Position numbers and translations under genes: made by a program | Shown: in pieces, positions 41,623-50,370 of the stretch | Layout of the letters: each line of letters starts with the position of its first letter | Position numbering within the stretch: the stretch's first letter is position 1 | Notes under the pieces: generated by a model | What the model saw: the letters and a program-made list of their open reading frames with translations, nothing else | Told to the model about the DNA's origin: nothing | The model's database searches: none | NCBI RefSeq assembly: GCF_006440775.1 | Contig: NZ_VFTZ01000019.1 | Location: 1 to 64,000 of the forward strand | From: Mesorhizobium sp. B2-7-2 | GTDB taxonomy: Bacteria; Pseudomonadota; Alphaproteobacteria; Rhizobiales; Rhizobiaceae | Length of the DNA: 64,000 bases | Direction of reading: 5' to 3'

Positions 41623-42495
41623 TCAGGAATTGCTGCCTGCGGCGGGCGAACGGGCGAAAGCCTGCGCCCAGGCTTCGAAGCCGGTCGGGGTGGCATTTTC
41701 GGCTGAGGGTGCTTCCAGCGCCCAGCGCTCGCCTCTGTTGAAGCTTGCCGCCGTCTCGCCCAGCGCATCGGCAAAACTCGCCGATATGCCATTGGCGACC
41801 ATACCGGCCCGCGCATCGGCGAACGGCGCTTCATGGTAGGCGACATCCTTGCCGATCGCCCTGCCCAGGATCGTGGTGGCCCGTTCGAGCGTGTAGGAGC
41901 CGCCGCCGTGCAATTCGACAACGCGCCGGGCAGGGAAATGTTCGGCGCTCAATAGAGCGGCGGCGCGTTCGCCAACGTCCTTGGCGGCAATCAGCGGCAT
42001 CGGCAGGTCGCCGCGGAAGGGCGAGGCGAAGACGCCGGACGCCGCCTGCTCGACGAAGCCCATGCCCTTGACGAAATTCTCCATGAAGAAGGAGGCGCGC
42101 AGATAGACGAGTTCGTCCAGACCCAGCGCGGCGAGCCGCTCCTCCATCAGCGCAGCGCCAAGCGAGGTACCCATTCTGAGATGGGCATTGAGGCCGCTGA
42201 GCAGCACGATCCGGCGCAGGCCCGCCTGGGCGATGGAGGATGCCAGCCGTGCGCCGACCTCGTCCTCAAAACGATGCAGATCGGGCGCGGTGACATCGAA
42301 GGGGATCATCACGTAAGCGCTGTCGGCACCCGAGAAGGCGGCGTCGAGCGCCGCCTGATCGTCGAGTGCGACGCCGAGGCTACGGGCGATGCCGCGTACC
42401 TCATGCCCTGCCTCGGTCAGTCTGGCCGAGACCTCGGCGCCCACTTCGCTGGTTGCGCCGACGACCACCATCGTACGCTTGACTTGCCGGTTCAT
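41623..42495 (-). CDS. NmrA-type NAD(P)-binding (atypical SDR) protein
   Basis: 290 residues with an N-terminal Rossmann site MVVVGATSEVGAEVSARLTE (GxTxxxG form) and an NmrA-like body (VLLSGLNAHLRMGTSLGAAL). Such proteins bind NAD(P) as sensors or reductases, often of quinones. Divergent from the HxlR gene across 99 bp that contain direct repeats, so expression is probably under that regulator. Confidence 0.85.
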   Translation of the reverse strand: MNRQVKRTMVVVGATSEVGAEVSARLTEAGHEVRGIARSLGVALDDQAALDAAFSGADSAYVMIPFDVTAPDLHRFEDEVGARLASSIAQAGLRRIVLLSGLNAHLRMGTSLGAALMEERLAALGLDELVYLRASFFMENFVKGMGFVEQAASGVFASPFRGDLPMPLIAAKDVGERAAALLSAEHFPARRVVELHGGGSYTLERATTILGRAIGKDVAYHEAPFADARAGMVANGISASFADALGETAASFNRGERWALEAPSAENATPTGFEAWAQAFARSPAAGSNS

Positions 42496-42516
42496 ATCGA
42501 CCTCCTCTCGTCAAAA

Positions 42517-42590
42517 TGATTTACTTCTGGAACCATTTGACGCAAAGCAAGAGCGATGTCAATAGTAAAGTGATTTAAAAATGGAACCAT
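42517..42590. promoter_or_regulatory. Direct repeats, candidate HxlR operators
   Basis: TGATTTACTTCTGGAACCAT (42517-42536) and TGATTTAAAAATGGAACCAT (42571-42590) share 16 of 20 bases with a 54-bp offset. One lies close to each divergent start. This is a convincing arrangement for autoregulation and control of the reductase operon, but the binding protein is inferred. Confidence 0.75.
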
Positions 42591-42594
42591 ACTG

Positions 42595-43011
42595 ATGTCG
42601 ATCAAGGAACGATCCGGCTGCCCGATCAGTCTCTCGCTCGAACTGCTCGGCGACCGCTGGACGCTGCTCATCATTCGCGACCTGGCTTTCGCCGGGAAAA
42701 GGCATTTTCGCGAATTCCTGCAATCCGACGAAGGCATCTCGTCGCGCACGCTGGCCGAGCGGCTGCAGACGCTGGTCGACGAAGGCATTCTCACCCGCAG
42801 CGACGACCCGAGCCACGGGCTGAAGGCGATCTACCGGCTGACCGAGGCCGGCATCGACCTTTTGCCGGTACTGGCAACGCTCGGCGCCTGGGGCAGCAAA
42901 TACCGCAAGGCCGACGATACGCTGGCCCGGGTCGCCAACGATCTGGCGGCCGGCGGTCAGCCGGCGCTTGAACGGATAAAAGAGAAGCTCAGAGCCGAGC
43001 ACCAGGGATAG
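42595..43011 (+). CDS. HxlR-family winged-helix regulator
   Basis: 138 residues: CPISLSLELLGDRWTLLIIR, FREFLQSDEGISSRTLAERL and GLKAIYRLTEAGIDLLPVLA are the HxlR wHTH signature. The Cys at position 9 is at the usual redox or aldehyde-sensing place in this family. It starts 5 bases after the second direct repeat, so bound regulator would cover its translation start. Divergent reductases are the likely targets. Confidence 0.9.
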   Translation: MSIKERSGCPISLSLELLGDRWTLLIIRDLAFAGKRHFREFLQSDEGISSRTLAERLQTLVDEGILTRSDDPSHGLKAIYRLTEAGIDLLPVLATLGAWGSKYRKADDTLARVANDLAAGGQPALERIKEKLRAEHQG

Positions 43012-43058
43012 GTCTGTTCCGACCTCGGCGATTGGCGTGGTCCGGCTACCCCTCGCCG

Positions 43059-43274
43059 TCAGCGAGCCCGCCCGTGTGGGAGCGGCCCGACCGGCTCTTC
43101 GGCCGGCGGCTCGCCCGGCAGCCCCAGTCGCAACCGCTCCTCCTCGGCGAAGGTCTCGGCCTGCGCGTGAATGTCGAATACTTGCTGCGTCAGCCTGCCG
43201 CCGTCGACGACGCGCACGATCCATTGGCCATTGACGGTTTTTACGCGGACACTGTCTGGCTCGCTTGTTACCAT
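43059..43274 (-). CDS. Small hypothetical protein, 71 aa
   Basis: From ATG 43274 (GGAGCTGT site): MVTSEPDSVRVKTVNGQWIV, RVVDGGRLTQQVFDIHAQAE, TFAEEERLRLGLP, a strand-strand-helix protein with an acidic Pro-rich end. From memory it resembles small rhizobial proteins with W-I/T-V-R strands, including the 60-aa product at 4930. Function unknown. Confidence 0.65.
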   Translation of the reverse strand: MVTSEPDSVRVKTVNGQWIVRVVDGGRLTQQVFDIHAQAETFAEEERLRLGLPGEPPAEEPVGPLPHGRAR

Positions 43275-43459
43275 ATACAGCTCCTGCTCTTCATTCGAAG
43301 AACTGCCTATCTCCGACGCACAATACAATGTAGCGCGTCTGGAATTGCCGAAAAGCGTGGCTTATTGGTCTTTAGTGCAAGAGCACCCGCCGTTATTCGA
43401 TATATTTGCGAAGTTTCGCGAATAAAAACGAGCATGGCGGCGAAGGCATGCCATTACGC

Positions 43460-43600
43460 CTAGGTGCAGCCGAATTCGACTTCGATATGGCGTTCGGTCT
43501 GCGAGACGATGAAGCATCGGAATTCGAAAGCGTCCGAGCGGTACCGCAGATTACACCGCGCCGCAGTTGGCGTGCGCGAGCGCGGAAGAATTCGCCGCAT
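43460..43600 (-). CDS. Possible small protein, 46 aa
   Basis: MRRILPRSRTPTAARCNLRY then RSDAFEFRCFIVSQTERHIE, ending VEFGCT. Three cysteines and a plausible strand pattern in the second half argue for a real gene. No clear ribosome site was found and the frame is open upstream to 43816 with unrelated composition. Low certainty. Confidence 0.3.
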   Translation of the reverse strand: MRRILPRSRTPTAARCNLRYRSDAFEFRCFIVSQTERHIEVEFGCT

Positions 43601-43812
43601 GGCGGCGGCCCGGCAGCCTTTGGGGGGTGATACTGGGTTCGGCGGCCGGGCCTGACCGGAGTTTGCGAGGCCGCCGGCTGCCACCAGCATGCGCTTGGGC
43701 CCAGCCAAGGACAAGAACGACCTAGGCCCTAGGACCAAAGCTGCAAGGAGGATGGTCGAGACGACAATTGCACTTGGACCGACTGGAAACAGCGTGCCGA
43801 ACGCCGGCCGCG

Positions 43813-43959
43813 TCAAAAGCCGAAGAAATGCCGGCCGACGAGATAGCCAAGCGCCGCGACGACCAGCGGAAACAATGCCGGCGCGGCCTTGCCGAACAGC
43901 GAGGGGTTCATCTGCTTGGCCGGAGCGCTGGGTTTGGCATTGCCGAGGTTCTTGGTCAT
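43813..43959 (-). CDS. Small membrane protein, 48 aa
   Basis: MTKNLGNAKPSAPAKQMNPS then LFGKAAPALFPLVVAALGYL, ending VGRHFFGF: a polar N-terminus and one transmembrane helix. The length and clean signal argue for a real gene although the ribosome site (GAGCCC) is weak. Too short for common gene finders. Function unknown. Confidence 0.5.
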   Translation of the reverse strand: MTKNLGNAKPSAPAKQMNPSLFGKAAPALFPLVVAALGYLVGRHFFGF

Positions 43960-44044
43960 GGGCTCATTACCGGTGGGGCCAGGGTGCGTTGATATTCAGG
44001 TGATGCCGGCCTGCAAACGGCGGTTCCCTGCGCTTCCGGTGCTC

Positions 44045-44088
44045 GCAATTCCGGACGGAAAACCGTGACACACTTTTCCTGGAATTGC
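44045..44088. repeat. 44-bp palindromic intergenic repeat, copy 2
   Basis: Starts GCAATTCC and ends GGAATTGC with GGAAAA/TTTTCC inside. Same length and about 95 percent identical to 26-69. Here it is clearly intergenic, between the 48-aa gene and the 77-aa gene. Confidence 0.85.
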
Positions 44089-44167
44089 TCCAGCTGCCGG
44101 CTGAACCATTAAATTAGAGATCGCTTATTAAGTTTCCGGCAAGCCGAGCACTACAATTCGCGGCAAT

Positions 44168-44401
44168 TTATTCCGATTGCTGGGTACGCTCGGCAAGCGC
44201 GAAGGCCTGAAGGTTGCGCGACTTGCCGGGATCCTGGTCGGCGTTCGCGATAATGGCGTGGAAGGCCGCGCGGGCAATATCCCTCTTCTTGGCGTCCGGG
44301 TGCAGTTTTCGCACCGCCTTGAGCAGGTCTTTCGGTTTCATATCGGGGGTGACGACGCGCATCAGCGTATCGCCTATGGCCTGCAATTCGCTGGCATCCA
44401 T
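44168..44401 (-). CDS. Conserved small hypothetical protein, 77 aa
   Basis: From ATG 44401: MDASELQAIGDTLMRVVTPD, MKPKDLLKAVRKLHPDAKKR, DIARAAFHAIIANADQDPGK, three predicted helices without membrane segment. AGGGTT stands upstream. From memory conserved in rhizobia. Function unknown. Divergent from a small membrane-protein gene. Confidence 0.65.
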   Translation of the reverse strand: MDASELQAIGDTLMRVVTPDMKPKDLLKAVRKLHPDAKKRDIARAAFHAIIANADQDPGKSRNLQAFALAERTQQSE

Positions 44402-44587
44402 AATGATGAACCCTGCTTTAGCGCATCCAGCCTGGCATATAGGGTGCGAGCGCGTCATTTTTGTGATGCGCGCCGCGGGCTCGGAGCCGCCTCTCCAAGA
44501 ATTTCGTGGCGAAGCGTCGGCCTTGACGCCGGTGAGGCGTGGGAACCCTGGCGTTGTCGCCGAGTTTAAATCCCAAGGCTAATTGCC

Positions 44588-44749
44588 ATGGAAGACAGAC
44601 CGCCAGCCGAAAACCCTGGAAGGACCCTCGTCACGGTGCTGGCAATCTGCGTTCTCATCGTCGCCCTGTTTTTTATCGGCTTCAAATGTTCGGGGCCGGA
44701 CCAGGGGGCGCTGATCGTGCCGGGCGCAGTACAGCAAGGCAGCAAGTGA
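44588..44749 (+). CDS. Small single-pass membrane protein, 53 aa
   Basis: MEDRPPAENPGRTLVTVLAI then CVLIVALFFIGFKCSGPDQG, ending VQQGSK: a polar N-terminus, one transmembrane helix (about 14-35) and a polar end. The frame is clean and terminated by TGA at 44747. Ribosome site is weak (AAGGCTAATTGCC). Function unknown; too short for usual thresholds. Confidence 0.5.
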   Translation: MEDRPPAENPGRTLVTVLAICVLIVALFFIGFKCSGPDQGALIVPGAVQQGSK

Positions 44750-44891
44750 ACGAGCACCAAGGCCCGACCAAGCTGGGGCGAGCGCCTGGCAATCCCGGAG
44801 GAGGAGTTCGCGCGGTTGCGACGCCAGGCGTCACTTTTGTGACGCGCCGTCCCATCATCCCGTTCCGCAGTCGGGCGCCTTGGCGGCGCGT

Positions 44892-45434
44892 TCAGAGGAG
44901 CCTTGTGGCGAAGGCGTCGAGCCGCGAATTCTCCTTATAGGCCAGCCGGACCGCCAGCGCAGCGATGGCGGCGGTGGCGGCGCCGCCGATCACATCGCTG
45001 ACATAATGCGTTCCGATGAAGATCCTGGACCAGCAGATGACGAACGCAAGCACGAACAGCACCAGCGTGCGGCGCGGCAGCGTCTGCAAGGCGAAGGCTG
45101 CGACGACGGCCATGCTGGCGGTCGCGTGGTCGGACGGGAACGACCAGTCGGCGCTGGGCGCGATCAGAAGATGCGTGACGCCAGCGTCGTAAGGCCTGAT
45201 CCGGTGGATGAACAACAGGATCGCCTGGTTGATCGCGAGCCCCAGCAGAAAGGAAAGGCCGGCGGACAAGCAGGCATGGCGCACATGGGTGCGGTCGGTC
45301 CTCGACCACCATTGCAGGGCCACCGCAATCACCATCAGCGGCACGCCGATTTGTGAGATGGTGATCATTACCCTATCAAGAAGCGGGCTGATGCCGGCGG
45401 CGGAGTTGATCCAGTGCGTGAGAGAAGCGTCCAT
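44892..45434 (-). CDS. PAP2-superfamily membrane phosphatase
   Basis: 180 residues, about five transmembrane helices. PAP2 motifs: IHRIRPYD, SFPSDHATAS with the catalytic His, and SRIFIGTHYVSDVIGG. Similar to BcrC-type undecaprenyl pyrophosphatases that recycle the cell-wall lipid carrier, though other lipid phosphates are possible. Its ATG is almost back to back with the next gene's frame on the other strand. Confidence 0.9.
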   Translation of the reverse strand: MDASLTHWINSAAGISPLLDRVMITISQIGVPLMVIAVALQWWSRTDRTHVRHACLSAGLSFLLGLAINQAILLFIHRIRPYDAGVTHLLIAPSADWSFPSDHATASMAVVAAFALQTLPRRTLVLFVLAFVICWSRIFIGTHYVSDVIGGAATAAIAALAVRLAYKENSRLDAFATRLL

Positions 45435-45436
45435 TC

Positions 45437-45955
45437 TTGTCTGATTTCCCTGGCCTGACGTGGGGTCGATCGTTGAAACCTGCCGACGAACATCGCATTC
45501 ACCAGCTCTTTGAGGTGAGCGTATGGCTAAAAGGTGCCCACGCCTTGATCGAGTGCGTCGGCGGCGTGCTGCTTTACCTCGTCACCACCGAAACCATCGC
45601 TTCCTGGGTCAACATGTTAACCCAGGAGGAACTGATCGAGGATCCCAACGACTTCATTGCCAGTCACCTGTCGCGGACGGCCGCCGAATTCTCTGTCGCG
45701 AGCAAGGAATTCTACGCCTTCTACCTGCTCAGCCACGGGCTGATTAAGCTTTTTCTGGTCGTCGGCCTGCTGCGCGGCAAGCTGTGGTCCTACCCGGCCT
45801 CGCTGGTGGCGCTCGGCGCCTTCATGGCCTATCAGATCTATCGATACTCCTATACGCATTCGCCTGGCCTGCTCGTGCTGACGATCTTCGATACGGTCGT
45901 CATGTGGCTGATCTGGCAGGAGTGGAAGACGGTGCGCCACCATATCACGCCCTGA
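45437..45955 (+). CDS. DUF2127 family membrane protein
   Basis: Up to 172 residues with four hydrophobic segments (about 34-52, 100-117, 120-138, 145-162) and the family-like start HRIHQLFEVSVWLKGAHALI. The TTG at 45437 leaves only 2 bases to the divergent PAP2 start. The TTG at 45473 (MKPADEH) would leave room for a promoter and fits family length better. Function unknown. Confidence 0.75.
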   Translation: MSDFPGLTWGRSLKPADEHRIHQLFEVSVWLKGAHALIECVGGVLLYLVTTETIASWVNMLTQEELIEDPNDFIASHLSRTAAEFSVASKEFYAFYLLSHGLIKLFLVVGLLRGKLWSYPASLVALGAFMAYQIYRYSYTHSPGLLVLTIFDTVVMWLIWQEWKTVRHHITP

Positions 45956-45993
45956 TCGCGTCCGGCCTCATTCGACTTCCGCCGGAACTTCGA

Positions 45994-46212
45994 ATGGCAG
46001 TTCGTGCAGTCCTGCAGAATGAGGTGCAGGAGATGCTCCGCCGGCATTTTTGCCGGATCGGCGACGCCCCGGCGCTTGCCGAGCAGATTTTCCGCTCCTC
46101 GATCTCGATTGGGAGGCCCGCCAGGCTTCGCGGCGACGCTAAGGGTTCCAGTTGCTGGAAGGTCAAGCTCGATCGAAGGCTGGAGCCGCAAATTCCGCAA
46201 GATGGATCGTAG
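45994..46212 (+). CDS. Possible small hypothetical protein, 72 aa
   Basis: MAVRAVLQNEVQEMLRRHFC then RIGDAPALAEQIFRSSISIG from the ATG at 45994. The helical, mixed-charge start looks protein-like, but a minus-strand frame overlaps and no strong ribosome site is seen. Tentative. Confidence 0.3.
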   Translation: MAVRAVLQNEVQEMLRRHFCRIGDAPALAEQIFRSSISIGRPARLRGDAKGSSCWKVKLDRRLEPQIPQDGS

Positions 46213-46276
46213 TGGCCCCGACCGCGTTCATCCGCGGGGGATGCAACCAGCCGTTTCATCGAGCAGAGGCCGCGTC

Positions 46277-48133
46277 ATGCTCATCCAACCGATCGATTAT
46301 TTCCTCGTTGCCTGGTTCGTGCTCGCGGCCGCTTCGACGCTCTATGTCGGCTTCGACCAATACCGCAACAATCCCGAGCCGGTGGTGATGAAATGGGGCT
46401 TCATCCTGGTAACGCTCTATATGGGCCCGCTCGGCCTGCTGCTTTATGTGCTGGCCGACAAGGAACCGCGCCCCGGCGAGCATGAGGCCTTCACAAAGCC
46501 CCTTTGGAAGCAGGGCGTCGGCTCGACCATCCACTGTGTCGCCGGCGACGCCACCGGGATCATCCTTGCTGCGGTCGTCACCGCCACCCTCGGCCTGCCG
46601 ATGTGGCTCGACCTCATCGTCGAATATCTCGCCGGCTTTGCCTTCGGGCTGTTCATCTTCCAATCGCTGTTCATGAAATCGATGATGGGCGGCAGCTATT
46701 GGGAGAATGTGAAGAAGAGCTTCCTGCCCGAGTTCATTTCCATGAACTTCATGATGGCCGGCATGGCGCCGGTCATGAGCTTCCTGATGATGGGCCGCGA
46801 CATGCGCGCCATGGAGCCCACCGAACTTCTGTTCTGGGGCGTGATGTCGCTGGGCGTCATCGCCGGCTTCACGCTGGCCTATCCCGCCAATGTCTGGCTG
46901 GTCGCGCGTGGTCTCAAGCACGGGCTGATGACCGAGCGCCCGCAACCGGCCGAAGCGAGCGGGCACGGCCATGCCCGACAGGGCCACGAACCGGCGGGCG
47001 AACAGCGCGCCGCCGGCCCTCACATGCGCTCGGATGCGACCACACCGCAAATCGCGGCACTCGGTACGGTGTCTGCGCTCGCCCTGGCGATCGGCATGGC
47101 GGCGCCTGCGAACTGGCTGAACCTCAGGCTCTCGGCCCGCGACGTCGGCGGAGTGATCATGCCGCAGGGCATGATCATGGACCGTGACACGCCGGCCGAT
47201 GCCATGCGCGACATGGCGGCAGCCGATCCTCGGCTGGTGAGCGCGTCTTACGGTCTGGCTGCGAAGGGCGACCAAGACCTGCCGTTCCGCATGGAAAACG
47301 GCGTGAAGGTGTTCGAGCTGAGGCCGTCGGTGATCCGCTGGCACATCCTGCCGGACGTGACGGTCGACGCCTATGCCTATAACGGTCAGATTCCAGGCCC
47401 GCGCATCCATATCCGTCAGGGCGACCGGGTGCGCATCAACGTCACCAACGCCTTGCCGGAGGAAACAACGGTGCACTGGCATGGCCTGATCCTGCCCAAT
47501 CAGATGGACGGGCCGGCCGAGATCACCCAGGCGCCGATCGAGCCCGGGCAGACCTATTCCTACGAGTTTACCGCCACCCAGCACGGCACTTACTTCTATC
47601 ATCCGCACGCCAAGCCCGACCGCACCCAGGCACTCGGCCTCTATGGCGCGCTGATCATCGATCCCGCCAATCCCGCCGACGAAGTCGCCGCTGACCACGA
47701 CTATGTCATCGAGCTGCAGGAATGGCTGGTCCGGGAAGGCCTGACCTATCCATCGATGCCGATGGATGGCGGCATGCCAAACTTCTTCACCATCAACGGC
47801 AAGGCCTATCCGTCGACCGATACGATCCATATGAAGGTCGGCGAGACGCTAAAGGTCCGCTTCATCGGCACCAACAACGGCTTCATACACCCGATGCACA
47901 TCCATGGCGGCCCGTTCGAAGTGGTCGCCCGCGACGGCGAGACGATCCCCGCCGCCGCACGTTTTCTTGCCGATACCGTCAATGTCGGACCGGGCCAGCG
48001 ATATGACGTCGTCTGGACAGCGAGGCGTCCGGGCAAGTGGCTGATTCACTGCCACATCCCGCATCACACCACGAATAACAATGCCGAGGAGAAGGGCGGC
48101 GGCGGTCTGATGGTCGTCATCGACGTTCGTTGA
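46277..48133 (+). CDS. DUF4396-multicopper oxidase fusion protein
   Basis: 618 residues. The first about 225 form a polytopic membrane module of the DUF4396 type (IDYFLVAWFVLAAASTLYVG, MGPLGLLLYVL, EFISMNFMMAGMAPVMSFLM). After a His-rich linker and another hydrophobic segment (about 260-280) comes a two-domain multicopper oxidase with copper ligands in TTVHWHGLILPN, GTYFYHPHAK, HPMHIHGGPFEVV and HCHIPHH. The oxidase would face the periplasm, anchored by the membrane part, suiting copper tolerance or metal oxidation. Start is ATG 46277 because upstream frame is unlike the protein. Confidence 0.85.
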   Translation: MLIQPIDYFLVAWFVLAAASTLYVGFDQYRNNPEPVVMKWGFILVTLYMGPLGLLLYVLADKEPRPGEHEAFTKPLWKQGVGSTIHCVAGDATGIILAAVVTATLGLPMWLDLIVEYLAGFAFGLFIFQSLFMKSMMGGSYWENVKKSFLPEFISMNFMMAGMAPVMSFLMMGRDMRAMEPTELLFWGVMSLGVIAGFTLAYPANVWLVARGLKHGLMTERPQPAEASGHGHARQGHEPAGEQRAAGPHMRSDATTPQIAALGTVSALALAIGMAAPANWLNLRLSARDVGGVIMPQGMIMDRDTPADAMRDMAAADPRLVSASYGLAAKGDQDLPFRMENGVKVFELRPSVIRWHILPDVTVDAYAYNGQIPGPRIHIRQGDRVRINVTNALPEETTVHWHGLILPNQMDGPAEITQAPIEPGQTYSYEFTATQHGTYFYHPHAKPDRTQALGLYGALIIDPANPADEVAADHDYVIELQEWLVREGLTYPSMPMDGGMPNFFTINGKAYPSTDTIHMKVGETLKVRFIGTNNGFIHPMHIHGGPFEVVARDGETIPAAARFLADTVNVGPGQRYDVVWTARRPGKWLIHCHIPHHTTNNNAEEKGGGGLMVVIDVR

Positions 48134-48518
48134 TGAAGACCGGACCCGTCGGTCGGCCAAAGGTTTTGCGACCGGCTTGCTCCGCAATTCTTCAGACCGT
48201 CGCATTTTGACCCCAATCGGCCTCTAGCCGGCTGGAGATGCTGCGGTTCCAGCCTTCACGTTTTCTTGACAGAGGCCGGAAAAACGGGCAGCAAAGCGGG
48301 TGAGGAAGAGCATTTTTACCGTGGCATAGACCGTGGAGGGCTCTTTTTTCGTATGGACCATCGCCAAATCGGCGATTGGTGGAGGGATTGGTTAACCAAC
48401 TTTGTCCATCTTTTGAATCAATCGGCAACAGACGCGTGAAGGTGCAGGGGGCACCAGCGAACTGTGATCGTGACGGGTGCCAGGTCCGCAAACCGGCATG
48501 CCGATTGAGAGTGGTCGT
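48134..48518. other. Intergenic region, no gene seen
   Basis: Between the copper oxidase and the DUF2778 gene. Overlapping frames are shadows. The A/T-rich part near 48300-48425 (TTTTTTCG, TTTGAATCAATCGG) is the likely promoter area for the DUF2778 gene. No clear terminator after the oxidase. Confidence 0.5.
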
Positions 48519-50129
48519 ATGGCGTTTTTGCGTTTGAAGAACCGGGGTGACGCTCCTCAAGGGGGGGTAACTTCGAAAAAGTCTGGTCATCGTTGGGTCG
48601 TGGTGCCTGCTGTCGGCGCCGCCCTCGTGCTGTGGTCCGCCGCCACCTTGGCGGGGCTCCATTCGGTGAGCACCTCGCTGACCGCCGCTTCCAACGGATT
48701 GCCGCAAGGTCTGCTTTCGCCGCGCAACATCGCGCTTGGCGACCAGCGCCGGCAGATCGCCAACGCCTGGGCGCCGCACCTTGCCGCCCATGACGGCTAC
48801 AAGGCAGGCTCGCTCACCGGCGGCTGCGACTCCGGCTGCTTCAGCCTCGCGACAAGCTTCAGGCATGACGGCCAAACTCCTGAAAAATTGAAGAAAGAAG
48901 GCCACGCTGGTAAGACGGCGCGCCTCAAGCTGCGGGCGCCCGATAGCATCGCGCACGAAAACGTGGTGGTGGCTTCGGCCGCCGGGGCCGTCGACCCCTT
49001 CGACGGCGTGGTGAAGCGCGCCGCGCTTTCGCCGCAAAAGCTTGCCGATGCCTTTGCCCGCGCCGAGAAGGCGCCGTTCCTGCTGGCCAGCCTGCCTTCG
49101 GCGAGCCGCTTTGGCGGCGCGCTGCCGGGAGCCCCGGCGGAAGCCCGCTTCGGTTCGCGGCCGGCCGAAATCGCCGGCGCTTCCGACTTGGCGCTGGCGC
49201 TCGCCAACATAGCGCCGCAGGACACGGCCGACCTTCCGACCGCCGTCGCGCTCGAAAACGCCGACGCGCCCGATGTCGCCGCCAAACCGGACAACGGCAA
49301 GGATGGCGCCTACCAGGTCGCCTCGCTGCCGCCGCAAGACGATCTGCCCGACACCATTGCCGTGCCCGGCCTTCGCCCGCGCGCCACGCTCGAACGCGCT
49401 ACCGAAGCGCCCGAAGAAAATGCCGCCAGGGTGCAGAAGCCCGAAACCCCGAAGCCGCCAGTCGCCAGGGCCAAGCCGCAGCCGGCCGCCGCAGATACTG
49501 CGCAAAGCGCGCCGACGGCGGTCTCGCCGAGGAACGGCGACCAGGCCCTGCCGGGCGTGACAGGCTCGAAACCGCTCGTGACCGACTCCAAGCCAGGCAA
49601 GCGCAAGGCGCAGGCGTCCGAGATGCTCGCCTATGCCAAGCCCGACACGCCGGAGCGCGGCGGACTCGGCAGCGCGTTCCGCAACCTTTTCAACGGGCCC
49701 TCGACGGGTAATGGCGTTGCCATCTACGATATTTCGGCGAGGACCGTTTACATGCCCGACGGCTCGAAACTGGAAGCGCATTCAGGACTGGGCTCGATGG
49801 TCGACCAGCCGCGCTTCGTCAACCGCAAGAATGTCGGCCCGACGCCGCCCGACACCTACAATCTGTCGATGCGCGAGTCGCGCTTTCACGGGGTCGAGGC
49901 AATCAGGCTCACGCCGACCAGCGGCAACAACAAATACGGCCGCAACGGCCTGCTTGCGCACACCTATATGCTGCGCGGCGGCCGTGCGGAATCCAATGGC
50001 TGCGTCGTCTTCAAGGACTATCACCGCTTCCTTGCCGCCTACAAAAACGGCAAGATCAAGCGTCTCGTCGTCGTCCCGCGCCTGACAAGCTCCCCCACCC
50101 GGGTCGCCCAGGAAGGCCGCCAGGGTTAA
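48519..50129 (+). CDS. DUF2778 (Tlde1-like) domain protein with membrane anchor
   Basis: 536 residues. A single TM helix (about 26-46; WVVVPAVGAALVLWSAATLA) is followed by a long low-complexity Ala/Pro/Lys region (about 100-375). The C-terminal DUF2778 domain (about 400-525) has GNGVAIYDISARTVYMPDGS, HTYMLRGGRAESNGCVVFKD, where the S-x-G-C Cys is the expected nucleophile and His precedes it. DUF2778 overlaps the Tlde1 L,D-transpeptidase-like toxins, but no T6SS or immunity gene lies here, so a housekeeping peptidoglycan role is likelier. Confidence 0.82.
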   Translation: MAFLRLKNRGDAPQGGVTSKKSGHRWVVVPAVGAALVLWSAATLAGLHSVSTSLTAASNGLPQGLLSPRNIALGDQRRQIANAWAPHLAAHDGYKAGSLTGGCDSGCFSLATSFRHDGQTPEKLKKEGHAGKTARLKLRAPDSIAHENVVVASAAGAVDPFDGVVKRAALSPQKLADAFARAEKAPFLLASLPSASRFGGALPGAPAEARFGSRPAEIAGASDLALALANIAPQDTADLPTAVALENADAPDVAAKPDNGKDGAYQVASLPPQDDLPDTIAVPGLRPRATLERATEAPEENAARVQKPETPKPPVARAKPQPAAADTAQSAPTAVSPRNGDQALPGVTGSKPLVTDSKPGKRKAQASEMLAYAKPDTPERGGLGSAFRNLFNGPSTGNGVAIYDISARTVYMPDGSKLEAHSGLGSMVDQPRFVNRKNVGPTPPDTYNLSMRESRFHGVEAIRLTPTSGNNKYGRNGLLAHTYMLRGGRAESNGCVVFKDYHRFLAAYKNGKIKRLVVVPRLTSSPTRVAQEGRQG

Positions 50130-50370
50130 GCCCTATCCGGCCGGCGAGCTTGTCGCCGGCACTTGCCGATCCCCACTTGCCGATCCGAAGGGCTTCGCGC
50201 CGACGCGCGCGGATGCTTGGCATTCGCTTCGATAGCGACGGGACCGCGACCTCAACCGAGGACGAACAACGACCCTTCCCAGAAGGTAGATATGGCGCAG
50301 CCCGGGCTTGCGGCAAGCCCCCGGCCATGGCGTATCAACGCTGCTCCGAAAAACGACAACGGAGCATGGA

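Noticed and set aside
46256..47830. 524-codon minus-strand frame opposite the multicopper oxidase
   Set aside because: Antisense shadow rich in His/Asp/Arg. The plus strand encodes copper-site motifs in the right order.
48519..50129. Type VI secretion effector (Tlde1)
   Set aside because: The DUF2778 domain is shared with Tlde1, but no T6SS component or cognate immunity gene lies within the window, and the protein has a TM anchor and long linker.
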